Notes: a model not told the origin generated them from the letters alone. A DNA stretch of 64,000 bases from CAYILR01 sp964364175 (GCA_964364175.1 CAYILR010000001.1:1-64000), one strand, 5' to 3'; counted from the first letter of the stretch, positions 1 to 9,690 are shown. Made by a program: numbers and translations.

Positions 1-1227
1 CCTGTTTATAAATTATGCAAGTGAATCACTCAAACGGGCTGAACAGTTACAAATTTTAGAAATATCCAGTTCACTACCGTTTACCCATCACCAGGTCTTA
101 ATTTTCTAGTAGGAAAAAACGGGCAGGGAAAAACCAGTTTCTTAGAAGCCATAGACTTCATTGCTACTTTGCGTTCCTTTCGCTCTGCCAAATCAGAAGA
201 AGTAATTCGAGCAGGAACTTCCAAAGCCTCTCTTAAAAGCATTGTAGAGGCTTCTGACTCGGCCAAAAATGAGCTACAGATCGTTTTTGAACAAAAAGGG
301 GACGGTAGCAGTACCAAACAAGCCTTTTCTCAAGGTAAGGCATATAGGACGGCCGTTCATTATCTTCATCAAAGATTTGCTGCCCTGCCTTACCGGTTGC
401 ATACGATTACTTTCAATCCCACAGACCATGATTTAATTAGAGGAGAGCCCGGTAAGCGTAGAAGCTATATTGATCGTGCAGTGAGTGCAGAAAATTCCAC
501 TTACTTTAAAAGAATACATGACTACCAAAGAATTTTACTTCACAGAAACACACTACTAAAAAATGAAACGAGAGATTTTGAAAGCCTCAGGACTTTTGGT
601 GAGCAACTTTGTATTTTAGGTAGCAACATCGTGTTTGGAAGGCTGCAATGGCTACAAAGAATGAGCGAAAAAATTCTTCTCAAAGCAGAAAAAGTAGCTC
701 CGCATCAAGAAATAATCCGATTTACATATTTGACTACGATTTTTAATAGTTTATCTCGTAATAACAAAGAGTTATTTCCAGTTCATTTTAGTAGACAATC
801 AGATCTGCCTTCATTACAAGAAATAGAGCAGAACTATCGTTCAATTCTTCAGAAGTCCGAGAAGTTAGATCTTATTTTAAGGTCTACTTCAGCCGGACCT
901 CATCGAGATGATTGGTTAGTTCACGGAGGAGAGAAATTACTCAAGGGGCATGGCTCTCAAGGAGAGATCAGAACAGCCCTTTTGGGGATCAGACTCTCAG
1001 AAATTGAATTGTTTCAAGAGTCCACTGGACAGAATCCTTTGTTCCTTCTTGATGATTTTTCATCTGAGTTGGATCAGGATCGGAGAACAGGGTTGTTGAA
1101 TTATTTAGAAGAGACAAGATTGCAAGTTTTCATCACTACTACAGAAATGGGAAAAATCCGTTCTGAAGGAAAAATCTTTAGACTCAATCAGGGACAACTT
1201 GAGAATTATGGCAACGCAAGGAACTAA
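1..1227 (+). CDS. recF: RecF DNA repair/replication protein, N-terminus frame-disrupted or incomplete
   Basis: RecF is an SMC-like ATPase that loads RecA at single-strand gaps. The Walker A motif GKNGQGKT is encoded at 112-135. Near the C-terminus are the ABC signature region (SQGEIRTAL) and the Walker B stretch FLLDDFSSELD. The gene lies directly upstream of gyrB, the usual dnaA-dnaN-recF-gyrB order near the origin. The frame holding the body of the protein has stops at 22-24 and 40-42 and no ATG, GTG or TTG before the conserved NFRN motif (52-63). The other forward frame reads QLQ up to position 52, and a -1 shift there gives QLQ-NFRN, which fits the family N-terminus. This could be a one-base error, a mutation or recoding; ATG 169 would discard the Walker A motif. 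The gene ends with TAA at 1225-1227, overlapping gyrB. Confidence 0.85.
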
Positions 1228-3640
1228 TTTAACCGACACAGCGGGAGATTATTCTGCAGATAAGATCAAGATCCTGGAAGGACTTGAAGCGGTTCGTAAA
1301 CGACCAGGAATGTATATTGGTGATACTGGGTCACGTGGGCTTCATCATTGTGTTTATGAAATTGTGGATAACTCAATCGATGAAGCATTAGCAGGATTTG
1401 CTAAATCGGTTCAAGTTACTATTCACGCAGACAATAGTATTACTGTAGAAGATGACGGTCGCGGCATTCCTGTAGGAATGCATAGCTCTGGAATTTCTGC
1501 TGTAGAAGTGGTTTTTACTAAGCTCCATGCCGGCGGAAAATTTAACGAAGAAGGTGGCGCCTACAAGGTTTCAGGTGGCTTGCACGGTGTGGGTGCTGCC
1601 GTTGTGAATGCACTGTCAGATCGCTTAAATGTCGAAGTCAGACAAAATGGAAAAGTATATCGCCAATCATTTGAACGCGGCGATTCTCTAGGTGGATTAA
1701 AAGAAACCGGTGTTACAGATAAGCGCGGGACCTCTGTTACATTTAAACCAGATGCAGAAATTTTTGAAATTATTGATTTTAATTCAGACATTTTAGCAGG
1801 CCGACTGCGTGAGTTGGCATTTTTGAATAGTGGCGTATTTATTTCACTGACCGATGAACGCCAAGAACCTGTTTGGAAACAGGAGTATAATTACGAAGGC
1901 GGGCTCAGACAATTTGTTGAGCATATCAATAAATCCCGCCAGAAACTTCATGACGATGTGATTTGTCTCACACAAGAGAAAGAACGTGTCGGCGTAGAAA
2001 TCGCCCTTCAGTGGAATGACTCTTACACGGAGACCACCCTTTCTTATGTTAACAACATTAATACAATTGAAGGTGGTACACATGTCTCTGGATTTAGAAC
2101 CGCGCTCACTCGAGCGGTTAATAAATATGCTACCGAGTCAAATGTTTTAAAAAATCTCAAAGAAGGCCTCACAGGCGATGATATTCGTGAAGGTCTCGCA
2201 TGCGTGATCAGCGTAAAAATCCCTGAACCACAGTTTGAAGGGCAAACTAAAACTAAACTCGGAAACAGCGAAGTTGAAGGTTTCGTCAACACCATTGTTC
2301 ACGAAAAATTAGTAGGTTTTTTTGAACAAAACCCTTCTGTAGCAAAAAAAATTATTCTAAAGGCAGTCGACTCGGCGTTAGCACGAATTGCCGCACGAAA
2401 AGCAAGAGACCTAACTCGTAGAAAAACCGCATTAGATTTTAGTGGGCTGCCAGGAAAAATGGCAGACTGCCAAGAAAAAGATCCTTCTCTTTGTGAAATT
2501 TATTTGGTTGAGGGAGATAGCGCGGGTGGTTCAGCAAAACAGGGACGTGATCGTAAAAATCAGGCAATTCTTCCTTTGAAAGGGAAGATTCTGAATGTTG
2601 AAAAAGCTCGATTTGATAAAATGCTGTCCTTTGAGGAGATTAAAATTCTCATCACCGCATTAGGAACTAGTATTGGCAGAGATGATTTTGATATTTCAAA
2701 ACTTCGTTATCATAAAGTAGTGATCATGACAGATGCCGATGTGGACGGATCACATATTCGTACATTACTTTTGACTTTCTTTTTTAGACAAATGCCATTG
2801 GTGATTGAACGAGGACATCTCTATATCGCGCAACCTCCCCTTTATAAGACTAAAAAAGGGCAAAAAGAAAAATACCTCAAAAATGAGCATGAACTCGCGG
2901 AATATCTTTTGTTAAGTGGGTTAGAGGGATTGCAAATCAAGGTTCAAAATAAAGCATTGCCTTCAAGCCAAGTGATATCGTCGCTCAAGGCCGCTTCTAG
3001 ATACACAAAGGCAATTGATAGATTTTCGAAGAAAACACATTCAGAAGTGATTCGAACCTTAGTTCAAAAAGGAGTAGCTCAGGCCACTTTTTCATCCAAA
3101 GAAGGGATTGAGGAATTGTTTTCAGGAATAGCGAGACGGATTCACGAAAAAGATGCTTCTTTCAAGTATACAGTTTCGCAGGACCAAGAGAACTCTGCGT
3201 GGTCTGTTTTGGTGGACAACACCATTTATGGTTCCAGAAAATCAATTGTTTTTGGAGTTTCGTTGGTCGAATCTCCTGAGTTTCAAGAACTGAAAAAACA
3301 ATATCAGGTCCTTTTGCAGCTGGGTGAAGGTCCTTTTGATGTTTACCAAGAAGAGAAAAAATTGGGCGTTTCTCCGGACGCAGAGGATCTCGCGCGCATG
3401 ATCCTGGATAAGTCTAAAAGCGGGATGAATATTCAGCGCTATAAAGGTCTGGGAGAAATGAATCCTGAGCAGCTTTGGGAAACCACCATGGATCCTAAAA
3501 GAAGAACACTATTAAAAGTTTCTGTAGAGGATGCTGCGGCGGCGGACAGTATTTTTTCAATTCTCATGGGAGATCAGGTTGAACCAAGAAGGCAATTTAT
3601 TGAAGAAAACGCACTTCGAGTGAAAAACCTAGACGTTTAA
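1208..3640 (+). CDS. gyrB: DNA gyrase subunit B
   Basis: ATPase subunit of DNA gyrase, the type IIA topoisomerase that introduces negative supercoils. The GHKL ATPase domain shows EIVDNSIDEA, DDGRGIPVG and GGLHGVGAAVVNALS. The TOPRIM domain shows EGDSAGGSAKQGRDR and the metal-binding DADVDGSHIRTLLL. At about 810 residues it is the long form, carrying the extra TOPRIM insertion typical of many Gram-negative GyrB proteins. I prefer ATG 1208, which gives MATQGTNL; an in-frame TTG at 1199 is possible. Either way the start overlaps the end of recF, implying translational coupling. Its partner gyrA lies about 1 kb downstream, with only fabH between them. Confidence 0.97.
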   Translation: MATQGTNLTDTAGDYSADKIKILEGLEAVRKRPGMYIGDTGSRGLHHCVYEIVDNSIDEALAGFAKSVQVTIHADNSITVEDDGRGIPVGMHSSGISAVEVVFTKLHAGGKFNEEGGAYKVSGGLHGVGAAVVNALSDRLNVEVRQNGKVYRQSFERGDSLGGLKETGVTDKRGTSVTFKPDAEIFEIIDFNSDILAGRLRELAFLNSGVFISLTDERQEPVWKQEYNYEGGLRQFVEHINKSRQKLHDDVICLTQEKERVGVEIALQWNDSYTETTLSYVNNINTIEGGTHVSGFRTALTRAVNKYATESNVLKNLKEGLTGDDIREGLACVISVKIPEPQFEGQTKTKLGNSEVEGFVNTIVHEKLVGFFEQNPSVAKKIILKAVDSALARIAARKARDLTRRKTALDFSGLPGKMADCQEKDPSLCEIYLVEGDSAGGSAKQGRDRKNQAILPLKGKILNVEKARFDKMLSFEEIKILITALGTSIGRDDFDISKLRYHKVVIMTDADVDGSHIRTLLLTFFFRQMPLVIERGHLYIAQPPLYKTKKGQKEKYLKNEHELAEYLLLSGLEGLQIKVQNKALPSSQVISSLKAASRYTKAIDRFSKKTHSEVIRTLVQKGVAQATFSSKEGIEELFSGIARRIHEKDASFKYTVSQDQENSAWSVLVDNTIYGSRKSIVFGVSLVESPEFQELKKQYQVLLQLGEGPFDVYQEEKKLGVSPDAEDLARMILDKSKSGMNIQRYKGLGEMNPEQLWETTMDPKRRTLLKVSVEDAAAADSIFSILMGDQVEPRRQFIEENALRVKNLDV

Positions 3641-3664
3641 GGAAAGAGTAAGGAAGTAGGAATT

Positions 3665-4687
3665 ATGAAGTCAGAAAAGTTAAAATCATCCAGAATTCTC
3701 GGAATTGGCTCTTATGTTCCTCCTCGGGTTTGGAAAAACGATGATCTTAAGCAACTGATGGATACGTCGGATGAGTGGATTGTTCAGCGAACAGGAATCC
3801 GCGAGAGACATTGGGTAGAATTGGATACGAATATCTGCACCTCTGACCTAGCGTTAGAAGCTGTCAAGTTAGCTCTAGATTCGGCTCAGGTAAAAAAAGA
3901 AGAATTAGACATGATTATTTTTGCAACACTGAGCCCGGATCATGAATTTCCAGGGACAGGATGTTTTTTGCAGGAAAAATTAGGTGTTCCTGGGATTCCG
4001 GCTATTGATATTCGCCAACAGTGCACAGGATTTATTTACGGTCTATCCATTGCGGACCAATTTATTAAGACAGGTGCGTATAAAAAAATTCTTTTGGTGG
4101 GAGCTGAAATTCATTCAAAAGGCTTGGATAGAACCACACGAGGCCGAGATGTAACTGTATTGTTTGGTGATGGCGCAGGCGCAGTGGTCGTGGGTGTAGC
4201 CGAAGAAGGAAGCGACCGTAAAATTTACTCCACTCACCTACACGCCGATGGCAGCTATGCCCGTGAGCTCTGGACGCCCGGGCCTTCGATCGCAACAAAA
4301 AATCATAGGATCAGCGCAGAAATTCTTGCAAGTGATGATTGTTATCCTAAGATGAATGGCAAAGCTGTATTCATGCAGGCAGCAAAAAAAATGCCAGAAG
4401 TGATTATGGAAGCTGTTCGTCACAATGATCTAAAGCTTTCTGATATCGATTTGTTTGTTTTTCATCAGGCCAATTTAAGAATTAATGAATTGGTAGCCAG
4501 GCAGTTGGAAATCCCTGAAGAAAAAGTCTTTAATACAATTGATCGATTTGGAAATACTACAGCTGCTACAATCCCGCTAGGGCTTCATGAAGCAGTAAAA
4601 TGCGGAAAATTAAAACCCGGAATGTTGGTGGCCTCAGCTGCATTTGGCAGTGGATTTACTTGGGCTTCTGCAATTTATCGTTGGTAA
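3665..4687 (+). CDS. fabH: 3-oxoacyl-ACP synthase III (KAS III, FabH-type)
   Basis: Thiolase-fold condensing enzyme that in the FabH family joins an acyl-CoA primer to malonyl-ACP to start fatty acid synthesis. The catalytic triad is visible: Cys in DIRQQCTGF, His in VFHQANLRI and Asn in FGNTTAATI. The N-terminus DEWIVQRTGIRER and the C-terminal GSGFTWASAIYRW are also family hallmarks, and 340 residues is close to the usual length. A good ribosome site (AAGGAAG...GGA) precedes ATG 3665. It sits between gyrB (24 bp gap) and gyrA (20 bp gap), so it is probably co-transcribed with them. That placement is unusual because fabH normally lies in a fab/plsX cluster, so a side role in a specialised lipid pathway is possible. 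Confidence 0.88.
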   Translation: MKSEKLKSSRILGIGSYVPPRVWKNDDLKQLMDTSDEWIVQRTGIRERHWVELDTNICTSDLALEAVKLALDSAQVKKEELDMIIFATLSPDHEFPGTGCFLQEKLGVPGIPAIDIRQQCTGFIYGLSIADQFIKTGAYKKILLVGAEIHSKGLDRTTRGRDVTVLFGDGAGAVVVGVAEEGSDRKIYSTHLHADGSYARELWTPGPSIATKNHRISAEILASDDCYPKMNGKAVFMQAAKKMPEVIMEAVRHNDLKLSDIDLFVFHQANLRINELVARQLEIPEEKVFNTIDRFGNTTAATIPLGLHEAVKCGKLKPGMLVASAAFGSGFTWASAIYRW

Positions 4688-4707
4688 TCAATTGTGAGCA
4701 ATGAATC

Positions 4708-7200
4708 ATGAGCGAAAATAAAACTCCACCTCAACCAGAAGACAACATCATCGTCGTTAATATTGAAGACGAAATGAGGGGTGCGTATCTGGATTACTCG
4801 ATGAGTGTGATCATCGGCCGTGCATTGCCTGATGTGCGAGACGGAATGAAGCCGGTTCATCGACGTGCTTTGTACGCGATGTATGAGCTAGGAAACCACC
4901 ACAACAAAGCCTACAAAAAATCTGCACGTATTGTCGGGGATGTTATCGGTAAATATCACCCGCACGGAGATACGGCTGTATACGACACGATTGTTCGGAT
5001 GGCGCAGGACTTCTCGCTCCGCTACCCGCTTGTAGATGGTCAGGGAAATTTCGGGTCTATCGATGGAGATGCTCCAGCAGCCATGCGGTACACCGAAGTG
5101 CGAATGGCCAAAATCACGGATGAAATCCTTGCAGATTTGGACAAGGAAACGGTTGATCTGGGTCCAAACTATGACGACTCTCTGACTGAACCCTTGGTTT
5201 TCCCCTCTAAAATTCCAAACCTTTTGGTCAACGGAGCCACAGGGATCGCGGTCGGGATGGCAACCAGCATTCCTCCACATAATATCACTGAGGTCATTAA
5301 TGCGACCGAGGCTTTGATCAATAATCCCGCTTTAACGGTAGCAGACCTATTACAGCATGTGCAGGGACCGGATTTTCCGACAGGGGGCTCGATCTTTGGA
5401 GGGGACTCGTTACGTCACGCCTATAAAACAGGGCGTGGAAGCGTAACTATGCGTGGAAAGGCTGAGATTGAAACATGGAAGGGTGGAGATCGAGAGAGAA
5501 TTATCGTTACGGAACTCCCCTATCAGGTCAATAAAGCGAAACTGATCGAGAAAATTGCAGATCTGGTGAGAGATAAAAAAATCGAAGGGATTTCGGATCT
5601 TCGTGACGAATCAGACCGGACTGGAATGCGCATGGTGGTGGAGATTAAAAAGGGAGAGAATTCGAATGTGATTCTCAACCAACTCTACAAACTGACCCAG
5701 CTGCAAGATACGTTTAGTATTAATCTATTAGCGATTCATCACAAACAACCCAAAATTTTCAACCTCAAGGAAATGATTTGGGCATTTGTTGAACACCGAA
5801 AAGACATTGTGGTCCGCCGAACACAGTTCGATCTTAGAAAAGCGGAAGCTCGTGCCCACATCTTAGAAGGATTAAAAAGAGCCGTCGAACAAATTGATGC
5901 AGTCATTGCTGTGATTCGAGGAGCGACTAGTCCAGATCAAGCGAAGAGTCAGTTGACATCACAGTTTTCTTTTTCAGAAATTCAGGCGCAAGCGATTTTG
6001 GAAATGCGACTCCAGAGACTGACCGGGCTTGAGCGAGATAAAATTGTCGACGAGTACCATGTGACATTGAAATTAATTGGAGAATTAAAAGAGATTTTGG
6101 CTGACGAAGCGCGTGTGATGCAAGTGATTTTAGAGGAGCTTGCAGAAATTAAAAAACAATACGGGGACAAACGCAGAACGCAGATTGTTCAAGACGAATC
6201 CAGTGATTTTGATATTGAGGACCTGATCGATGACGAAGAAACGTTGGTTTCAATTACTCGCCTAGGTTATGTAAAAAGGTCCGATCCGAAACAATTTCGC
6301 AGTCAACACAGAGGAGGCAAAGGTGTTAGAGCCGTAACCACCCTCGAAGAGGATTTTGTTACATCAATTTATAGAACGAATACGCTGAACTATCTTCTTT
6401 GCTTTACAGATCAAGGCAGACTCTATTGGCTTAAAGTTTATAAAATCCCAGAAGCTTCACGGGTTGCGCGAGGCAAGGCAATTGTGAATTTGATTCCTCT
6501 CAATTCGGGCGAGAAAATCAAAGCGATCTTGCCGGTTCGAGAATTTGGAGAGACCGAGTTTATTGTGATGGTGACTCGGGCGGGAGTGATCAAAAAAACA
6601 GCTTTGAGCGAGTTCAGCAACGTAAGAAATGCTGGAATTATTGCCATCAACATCGACGATGGTGATGAGGTTGTGGATGTGAAACTCACAAAAGGCTCAA
6701 ACGATATTTTCCTTTGCTCTAAGTCCGGAATGTCGATTCGTTTCGATGAATCTGATGTACGTCCTATGGGAAGGACCGCACGTGGAGTGATTGGAATGAG
6801 TCTCGATGAGGGAGACCGAGTTGTAGCCATGGCTGTTATGGGTGGAGATTCTTCGGTTCAATCGGAACTGTTGACCATTACCGAGAGTGGTTATGGAAAA
6901 CGTACGCCGGTTGCTGAATATAGACAGCAAAGCAGAGGTGGTAAAGGTGTCATTACTCTCAAAACAACCGACAAAAACGGAGATGTAATGGGAGTTCTAC
7001 AGGTTTTACCTAAAGATGATGTGATGCTTGTTTCCGATCGTGGTCAAATGATCAGGATTAATGTGGGCGAAGTTTCTGAGCAAGGTAGAAACACCCAAGG
7101 TGTGCGTCTCATGAATGTCTCCTCGGGAGAGAAAGTGGTATCCGTTGAATATATGGCCGAGTCCAACGTTGAGACGGCTAACGGTGAAGTACTTCACTAA
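4708..7200 (+). CDS. gyrA: DNA gyrase subunit A
   Basis: Breakage-reunion subunit of DNA gyrase. The active-site tyrosine lies in AAMRYTEVRM. The quinolone-resistance region reads KYHPHGDTAVYDTIV, so threonine stands where E. coli has Ser83, while the acidic residue of the Asp87 position is kept. I cannot say from sequence whether this changes drug response. The C-terminal DNA-wrapping beta-pinwheel carries the GyrA-box-like QHRGGKG and a second QQSRGGKG. The length of 830 residues is normal. The last codons overlap the start of the downstream TPR lipoprotein. Confidence 0.97.
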   Translation: MSENKTPPQPEDNIIVVNIEDEMRGAYLDYSMSVIIGRALPDVRDGMKPVHRRALYAMYELGNHHNKAYKKSARIVGDVIGKYHPHGDTAVYDTIVRMAQDFSLRYPLVDGQGNFGSIDGDAPAAMRYTEVRMAKITDEILADLDKETVDLGPNYDDSLTEPLVFPSKIPNLLVNGATGIAVGMATSIPPHNITEVINATEALINNPALTVADLLQHVQGPDFPTGGSIFGGDSLRHAYKTGRGSVTMRGKAEIETWKGGDRERIIVTELPYQVNKAKLIEKIADLVRDKKIEGISDLRDESDRTGMRMVVEIKKGENSNVILNQLYKLTQLQDTFSINLLAIHHKQPKIFNLKEMIWAFVEHRKDIVVRRTQFDLRKAEARAHILEGLKRAVEQIDAVIAVIRGATSPDQAKSQLTSQFSFSEIQAQAILEMRLQRLTGLERDKIVDEYHVTLKLIGELKEILADEARVMQVILEELAEIKKQYGDKRRTQIVQDESSDFDIEDLIDDEETLVSITRLGYVKRSDPKQFRSQHRGGKGVRAVTTLEEDFVTSIYRTNTLNYLLCFTDQGRLYWLKVYKIPEASRVARGKAIVNLIPLNSGEKIKAILPVREFGETEFIVMVTRAGVIKKTALSEFSNVRNAGIIAINIDDGDEVVDVKLTKGSNDIFLCSKSGMSIRFDESDVRPMGRTARGVIGMSLDEGDRVVAMAVMGGDSSVQSELLTITESGYGKRTPVAEYRQQSRGGKGVITLKTTDKNGDVMGVLQVLPKDDVMLVSDRGQMIRINVGEVSEQGRNTQGVRLMNVSSGEKVVSVEYMAESNVETANGEVLH

Positions 7201-8026
7201 GCCGGTTTTAATGAGTGTAGTGCTCGCTTTGGGCGGGTGTACAACTGACAATTTGGTCAGCAGGTACCTCCTGGCAGAAAGACTTTGGACAGAGGGCAAA
7301 TACCCAGCAGCAGTTCAGGAATTCGATCGGGTTACCCAAATGGACCCACGAGGAAAGACAGGGCTGCAGGCTCTTTTGAGATCTGCAAATACCCAAAATC
7401 TTTTTTTAAAAAATTATCCAGAAGCCCTGAAGAAGTATGAAAACTATCTAGAGAGAGCGCCCCAGTCCCCATTTGCATGGGAAACAAAAAAACAAATTGG
7501 TGAAATCCTCTACCAAAAGCTAGAGAAATACGACCAAGCGCTGGCGCTCTATGACGAAATGCTAAAAAGCGCCCCCAACCCTGAGGAGGCAGCTGGAATT
7601 CATTTCCGGATTGCAAAAAGTCTATTTTATCTCTGGAGATTTCCTGAGGCTGTTTCTGAATTTAAGGGGATTACTAAAAAATTTCCTCAGACGCATTGGG
7701 CAGATCAGGCCCAATACGAGTGGGGCATGGCATTGTATACCCAAGCAGCAAAGATGTCAGCGCAGGAGGCAAATCGACTTTATGCTCAGGGAATTCAGGT
7801 TTTTAGAGAATTAGCACAAAAAAAGGGAGTTAAACTTGAGTTAGTTGTTCTAGCTCAGTTTGCCGAAGCATCTTGCTTAGAAGAGGTAGGGCAACTCGAA
7901 GAGGCTTCAACAAAATATCGAGCTATTTTAACCTCATACCCCACCCCATCTGTAGTGCAGATTAAGTTAAACAGACTCAAAGTACGCATGAAGCAAAGCA
8001 GTACTTCGGGCGAAGTAAAACAATGA
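7184..8026 (+). CDS. TPR lipoprotein (BamD/YfiO-like in architecture)
   Basis: Predicted lipoprotein with several tetratricopeptide-like helices. I choose GTG 7184 because it gives a convincing signal, MKYFTKPVLMSVVLALGGC, with lipobox ALGGC; ATG 7211 would leave only a stub of it. The mature part has TPR-like pairs (YPAAVQEFDRVTQMDP, YPEALKKYENYLERAP, YDQALALYDEMLKSAP, FPEAVSEFKGITKKFP). The helix-repeat architecture and lipid anchor recall BamD of the outer-membrane assembly machine, but I see no residues that prove that role. The start overlaps the gyrA end by 17 bases, and the stop overlaps the next gene in an ATGA arrangement, so it is coupled to both. Confidence 0.75.
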   Translation: MKYFTKPVLMSVVLALGGCTTDNLVSRYLLAERLWTEGKYPAAVQEFDRVTQMDPRGKTGLQALLRSANTQNLFLKNYPEALKKYENYLERAPQSPFAWETKKQIGEILYQKLEKYDQALALYDEMLKSAPNPEEAAGIHFRIAKSLFYLWRFPEAVSEFKGITKKFPQTHWADQAQYEWGMALYTQAAKMSAQEANRLYAQGIQVFRELAQKKGVKLELVVLAQFAEASCLEEVGQLEEASTKYRAILTSYPTPSVVQIKLNRLKVRMKQSSTSGEVKQ

Positions 8027-8256
8027 AGAAAGAAAACCAAAAATCCTCACTACCGACAGAGGGAATCCGTGCTCTGGGGTTGTTTGGCTTGATCATAGCT
8101 GATTTTGTTGGGTTTACGAGTGCAGGAATGGGTTTAGGCTATTGGCTAAACCAAAAATTCCAGATTTCCTTATGGATTTCTATATTATTAGGGTTCTTGG
8201 GATTAGCGCTGGCAATTTATCGCCTCACTCGGTATGTGAAACGAGATTCGAAATGA
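8023..8256 (+). CDS. AtpZ/AtpI-like small membrane protein
   Basis: Protein of 77 residues with two predicted membrane helices (about residues 18-39 and 46-66) and a basic C-terminus. The glycine-rich first helix (TSAGMGLGYWLNQKF) resembles the AtpZ family encoded at the head of many ATP synthase operons. Members are thought to help assemble the c-ring or carry Mg/Ca ions. The start overlaps the upstream lipoprotein and the stop overlaps the next gene, both as ATGA, and atpB and atpE follow closely. The assignment rests on length, topology and context more than on diagnostic residues. Confidence 0.7.
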   Translation: MKKENQKSSLPTEGIRALGLFGLIIADFVGFTSAGMGLGYWLNQKFQISLWISILLGFLGLALAIYRLTRYVKRDSK

Positions 8257-8639
8257 AAAAAACGATTTTTCCATTTATAGCAGCGGCAGTAGTTTGGTTT
8301 GCTATTTCTATTTTTTGGATAGGGATAAGCCCCTGGTCTATTTGGAGAGAGTTTGGAAAAAATGTCGTCGTGTTTTTGGGACTTTGGGGAGTGAGTTTAG
8401 TTAATTTACTTTCCCTAGCAAAAACTGTTTCGGGTTTAGGATCTGAGATGTCAGAGAATAAAAAAACTGTATTTTGGGGCGCGCTGAAGTTTTTTTCCTT
8501 AGGATTTTTAGTAGTTTTGATTTATCTCGGGAAATCGAAATCGTTGCCAATTACACTAATTCTTGGTGTATCCACCAGCCTTGTGGTACCGATGGTGGGC
8601 GCAACAATTTGGAGTTTTTTGAGGATGCAAGATGCATAG
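8253..8639 (+). CDS. AtpI-like ATP synthase accessory membrane protein
   Basis: Hydrophobic protein of 128 residues with four predicted membrane helices, starting at ATG 8253 (MKKTIFPFIAAAVVW). It lies between an AtpZ-like gene and atpB, the classical position of atpI, whose product assists c-ring assembly. The stop overlaps the atpB start by eight bases. Sequence conservation in this family is very low, so the call depends on topology and position. A longer in-frame start exists upstream at 8142 but would lie inside the preceding gene. Confidence 0.65.
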   Translation: MKKTIFPFIAAAVVWFAISIFWIGISPWSIWREFGKNVVVFLGLWGVSLVNLLSLAKTVSGLGSEMSENKKTVFWGALKFFSLGFLVVLIYLGKSKSLPITLILGVSTSLVVPMVGATIWSFLRMQDA

Positions 8640-9345
8640 CGAACACGGATTTACTTGGTTGTCACAGATTCCTGGATTAGAGCACGCGCCACACCATGTA
8701 GTAGCGGCAGTAATTATTGCAGCAGTTTTGGTTGTCATGACGGGTATTGCACGAATTCAGTTAGCAAAAAGTATGGCCACAGTGAGCGGTGGACTGATTC
8801 CAGAAGGCCGAATGAGTATTCGGAATTTTTTTGAAATCCTTGCAGAGAGTCTATACAAACTGACCCAGGGTGTGATTGGTGAGCACGAAGCAGCCACCTA
8901 TTTCCCCATTGTAGGAACGCTGTTTGTTTTCATTTTATCTTGCAACTTGCTGGGGTTGATTCCGGGTTTTTTGCCACCCACCGATAATTTGAATACGACG
9001 TTTGCTCTCGGGACGTTTGTTTTTCTATATTATAACTATGCTGGATTTAGAGCGAACGGCATTGGGTATATTAAACATTTTTTTGGGCCTGTTGCTGCTC
9101 TGGCTCCATTGTTGTTTTTGATCGAAGTGGTTTCTCACATTTTTCGCCCAATCGCTCTTGCGTTGCGTTTGCGCGGGAACATCATGGGAGATCACATTGT
9201 TTTAGGGATTTTTAGTGATTTGGTTCCTTACCTCTTGCCCGTAGTTTTCTATGGTTTGGGAGTGTTTGTGGCCTTTGTTCAGGCCTTCGTCTTCTGTTTG
9301 ATGACGATGGTTTATATCTCCATGTCGATTGCACATGACCATTGA
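8632..9345 (+). CDS. atpB: F-type ATP synthase subunit a
   Basis: Membrane subunit a of F0, forming the two half-channels through which ions reach and leave the c-ring. The essential arginine helix is seen as RPIALALRLRGNIMGDH. Upstream, CNLLGLIPGFLPPTDNLNTT is the family motif after the third helix, and the conserved C-terminal helix ends FCLMTMVYISMS. Five or so membrane helices and 237 residues fit the family. It is followed by atpE after six bases. The remaining ATP synthase genes (atpF, H, A, G, D, C) are not in this window, so the operon is split in this genome. Confidence 0.93.
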   Translation: MHSEHGFTWLSQIPGLEHAPHHVVAAVIIAAVLVVMTGIARIQLAKSMATVSGGLIPEGRMSIRNFFEILAESLYKLTQGVIGEHEAATYFPIVGTLFVFILSCNLLGLIPGFLPPTDNLNTTFALGTFVFLYYNYAGFRANGIGYIKHFFGPVAALAPLLFLIEVVSHIFRPIALALRLRGNIMGDHIVLGIFSDLVPYLLPVVFYGLGVFVAFVQAFVFCLMTMVYISMSIAHDH

Positions 9346-9363
9346 GAAAGGATGGGTAGTAAA

Positions 9364-9690
9364 ATGATGAAGTTGGTGAAAAGGTTTTCGATGAAAAAAA
9401 TCGGACTGATGAGTTTGGTAACCAGTTTGGCAGCTAGTAGTGCTTTTGCTGATGAAGCGATGCACGCAGCTTCTGGCGGTGATATGAAAGCGGCCGGAAT
9501 TGGCTTGGCTTTGGGTATCGCTGCTTTGGGCGGCGCTTTGGGACAAGGAAAAATTGGCGCTTCGGCGATGGACGGGATTGCACGCAATCCAGCCGCACAA
9601 CCGAAAATGTTCGTTCCGATGATTATCGGTATGGCGTTGATTGAGTCCTTGGTTCTCTACGCTTTCGTGATCGCATTCTTGAAAATCTAG
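9364..9690 (+). CDS. atpE: F-type ATP synthase subunit c, with N-terminal signal-like extension
   Basis: Ring-forming proteolipid of F0. The two-helix hairpin covers AAGIGLALGIAALGGALGQG and MFVPMIIGMALIESLVLYAF, joined by the polar loop ARNPAAQP. The ion carboxylate is the Glu of IES. The Gln of GALGQG, the Ser after the Glu and the Tyr four residues further match the Q...ES...Y pattern of sodium-binding c subunits; H+-type rings usually have Ala or Gly in place of the Ser. About 35 extra N-terminal residues resemble a cleavable signal ending ASSAFA. The start is uncertain: GAGAAAGGA at 9344-9352 suits ATG 9364 or 9367, while ATG 9391 is also possible and ATG 9352 overlaps that site. Confidence 0.93.
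   Translation: MMKLVKRFSMKKIGLMSLVTSLAASSAFADEAMHAASGGDMKAAGIGLALGIAALGGALGQGKIGASAMDGIARNPAAQPKMFVPMIIGMALIESLVLYAFVIAFLKI

Noticed and set aside
4888..5280. Minus-strand 130-codon ORF inside gyrA
   Set aside because: A shadow of strongly conserved gyrA coding sequence, with no start signal or recognisable motif.
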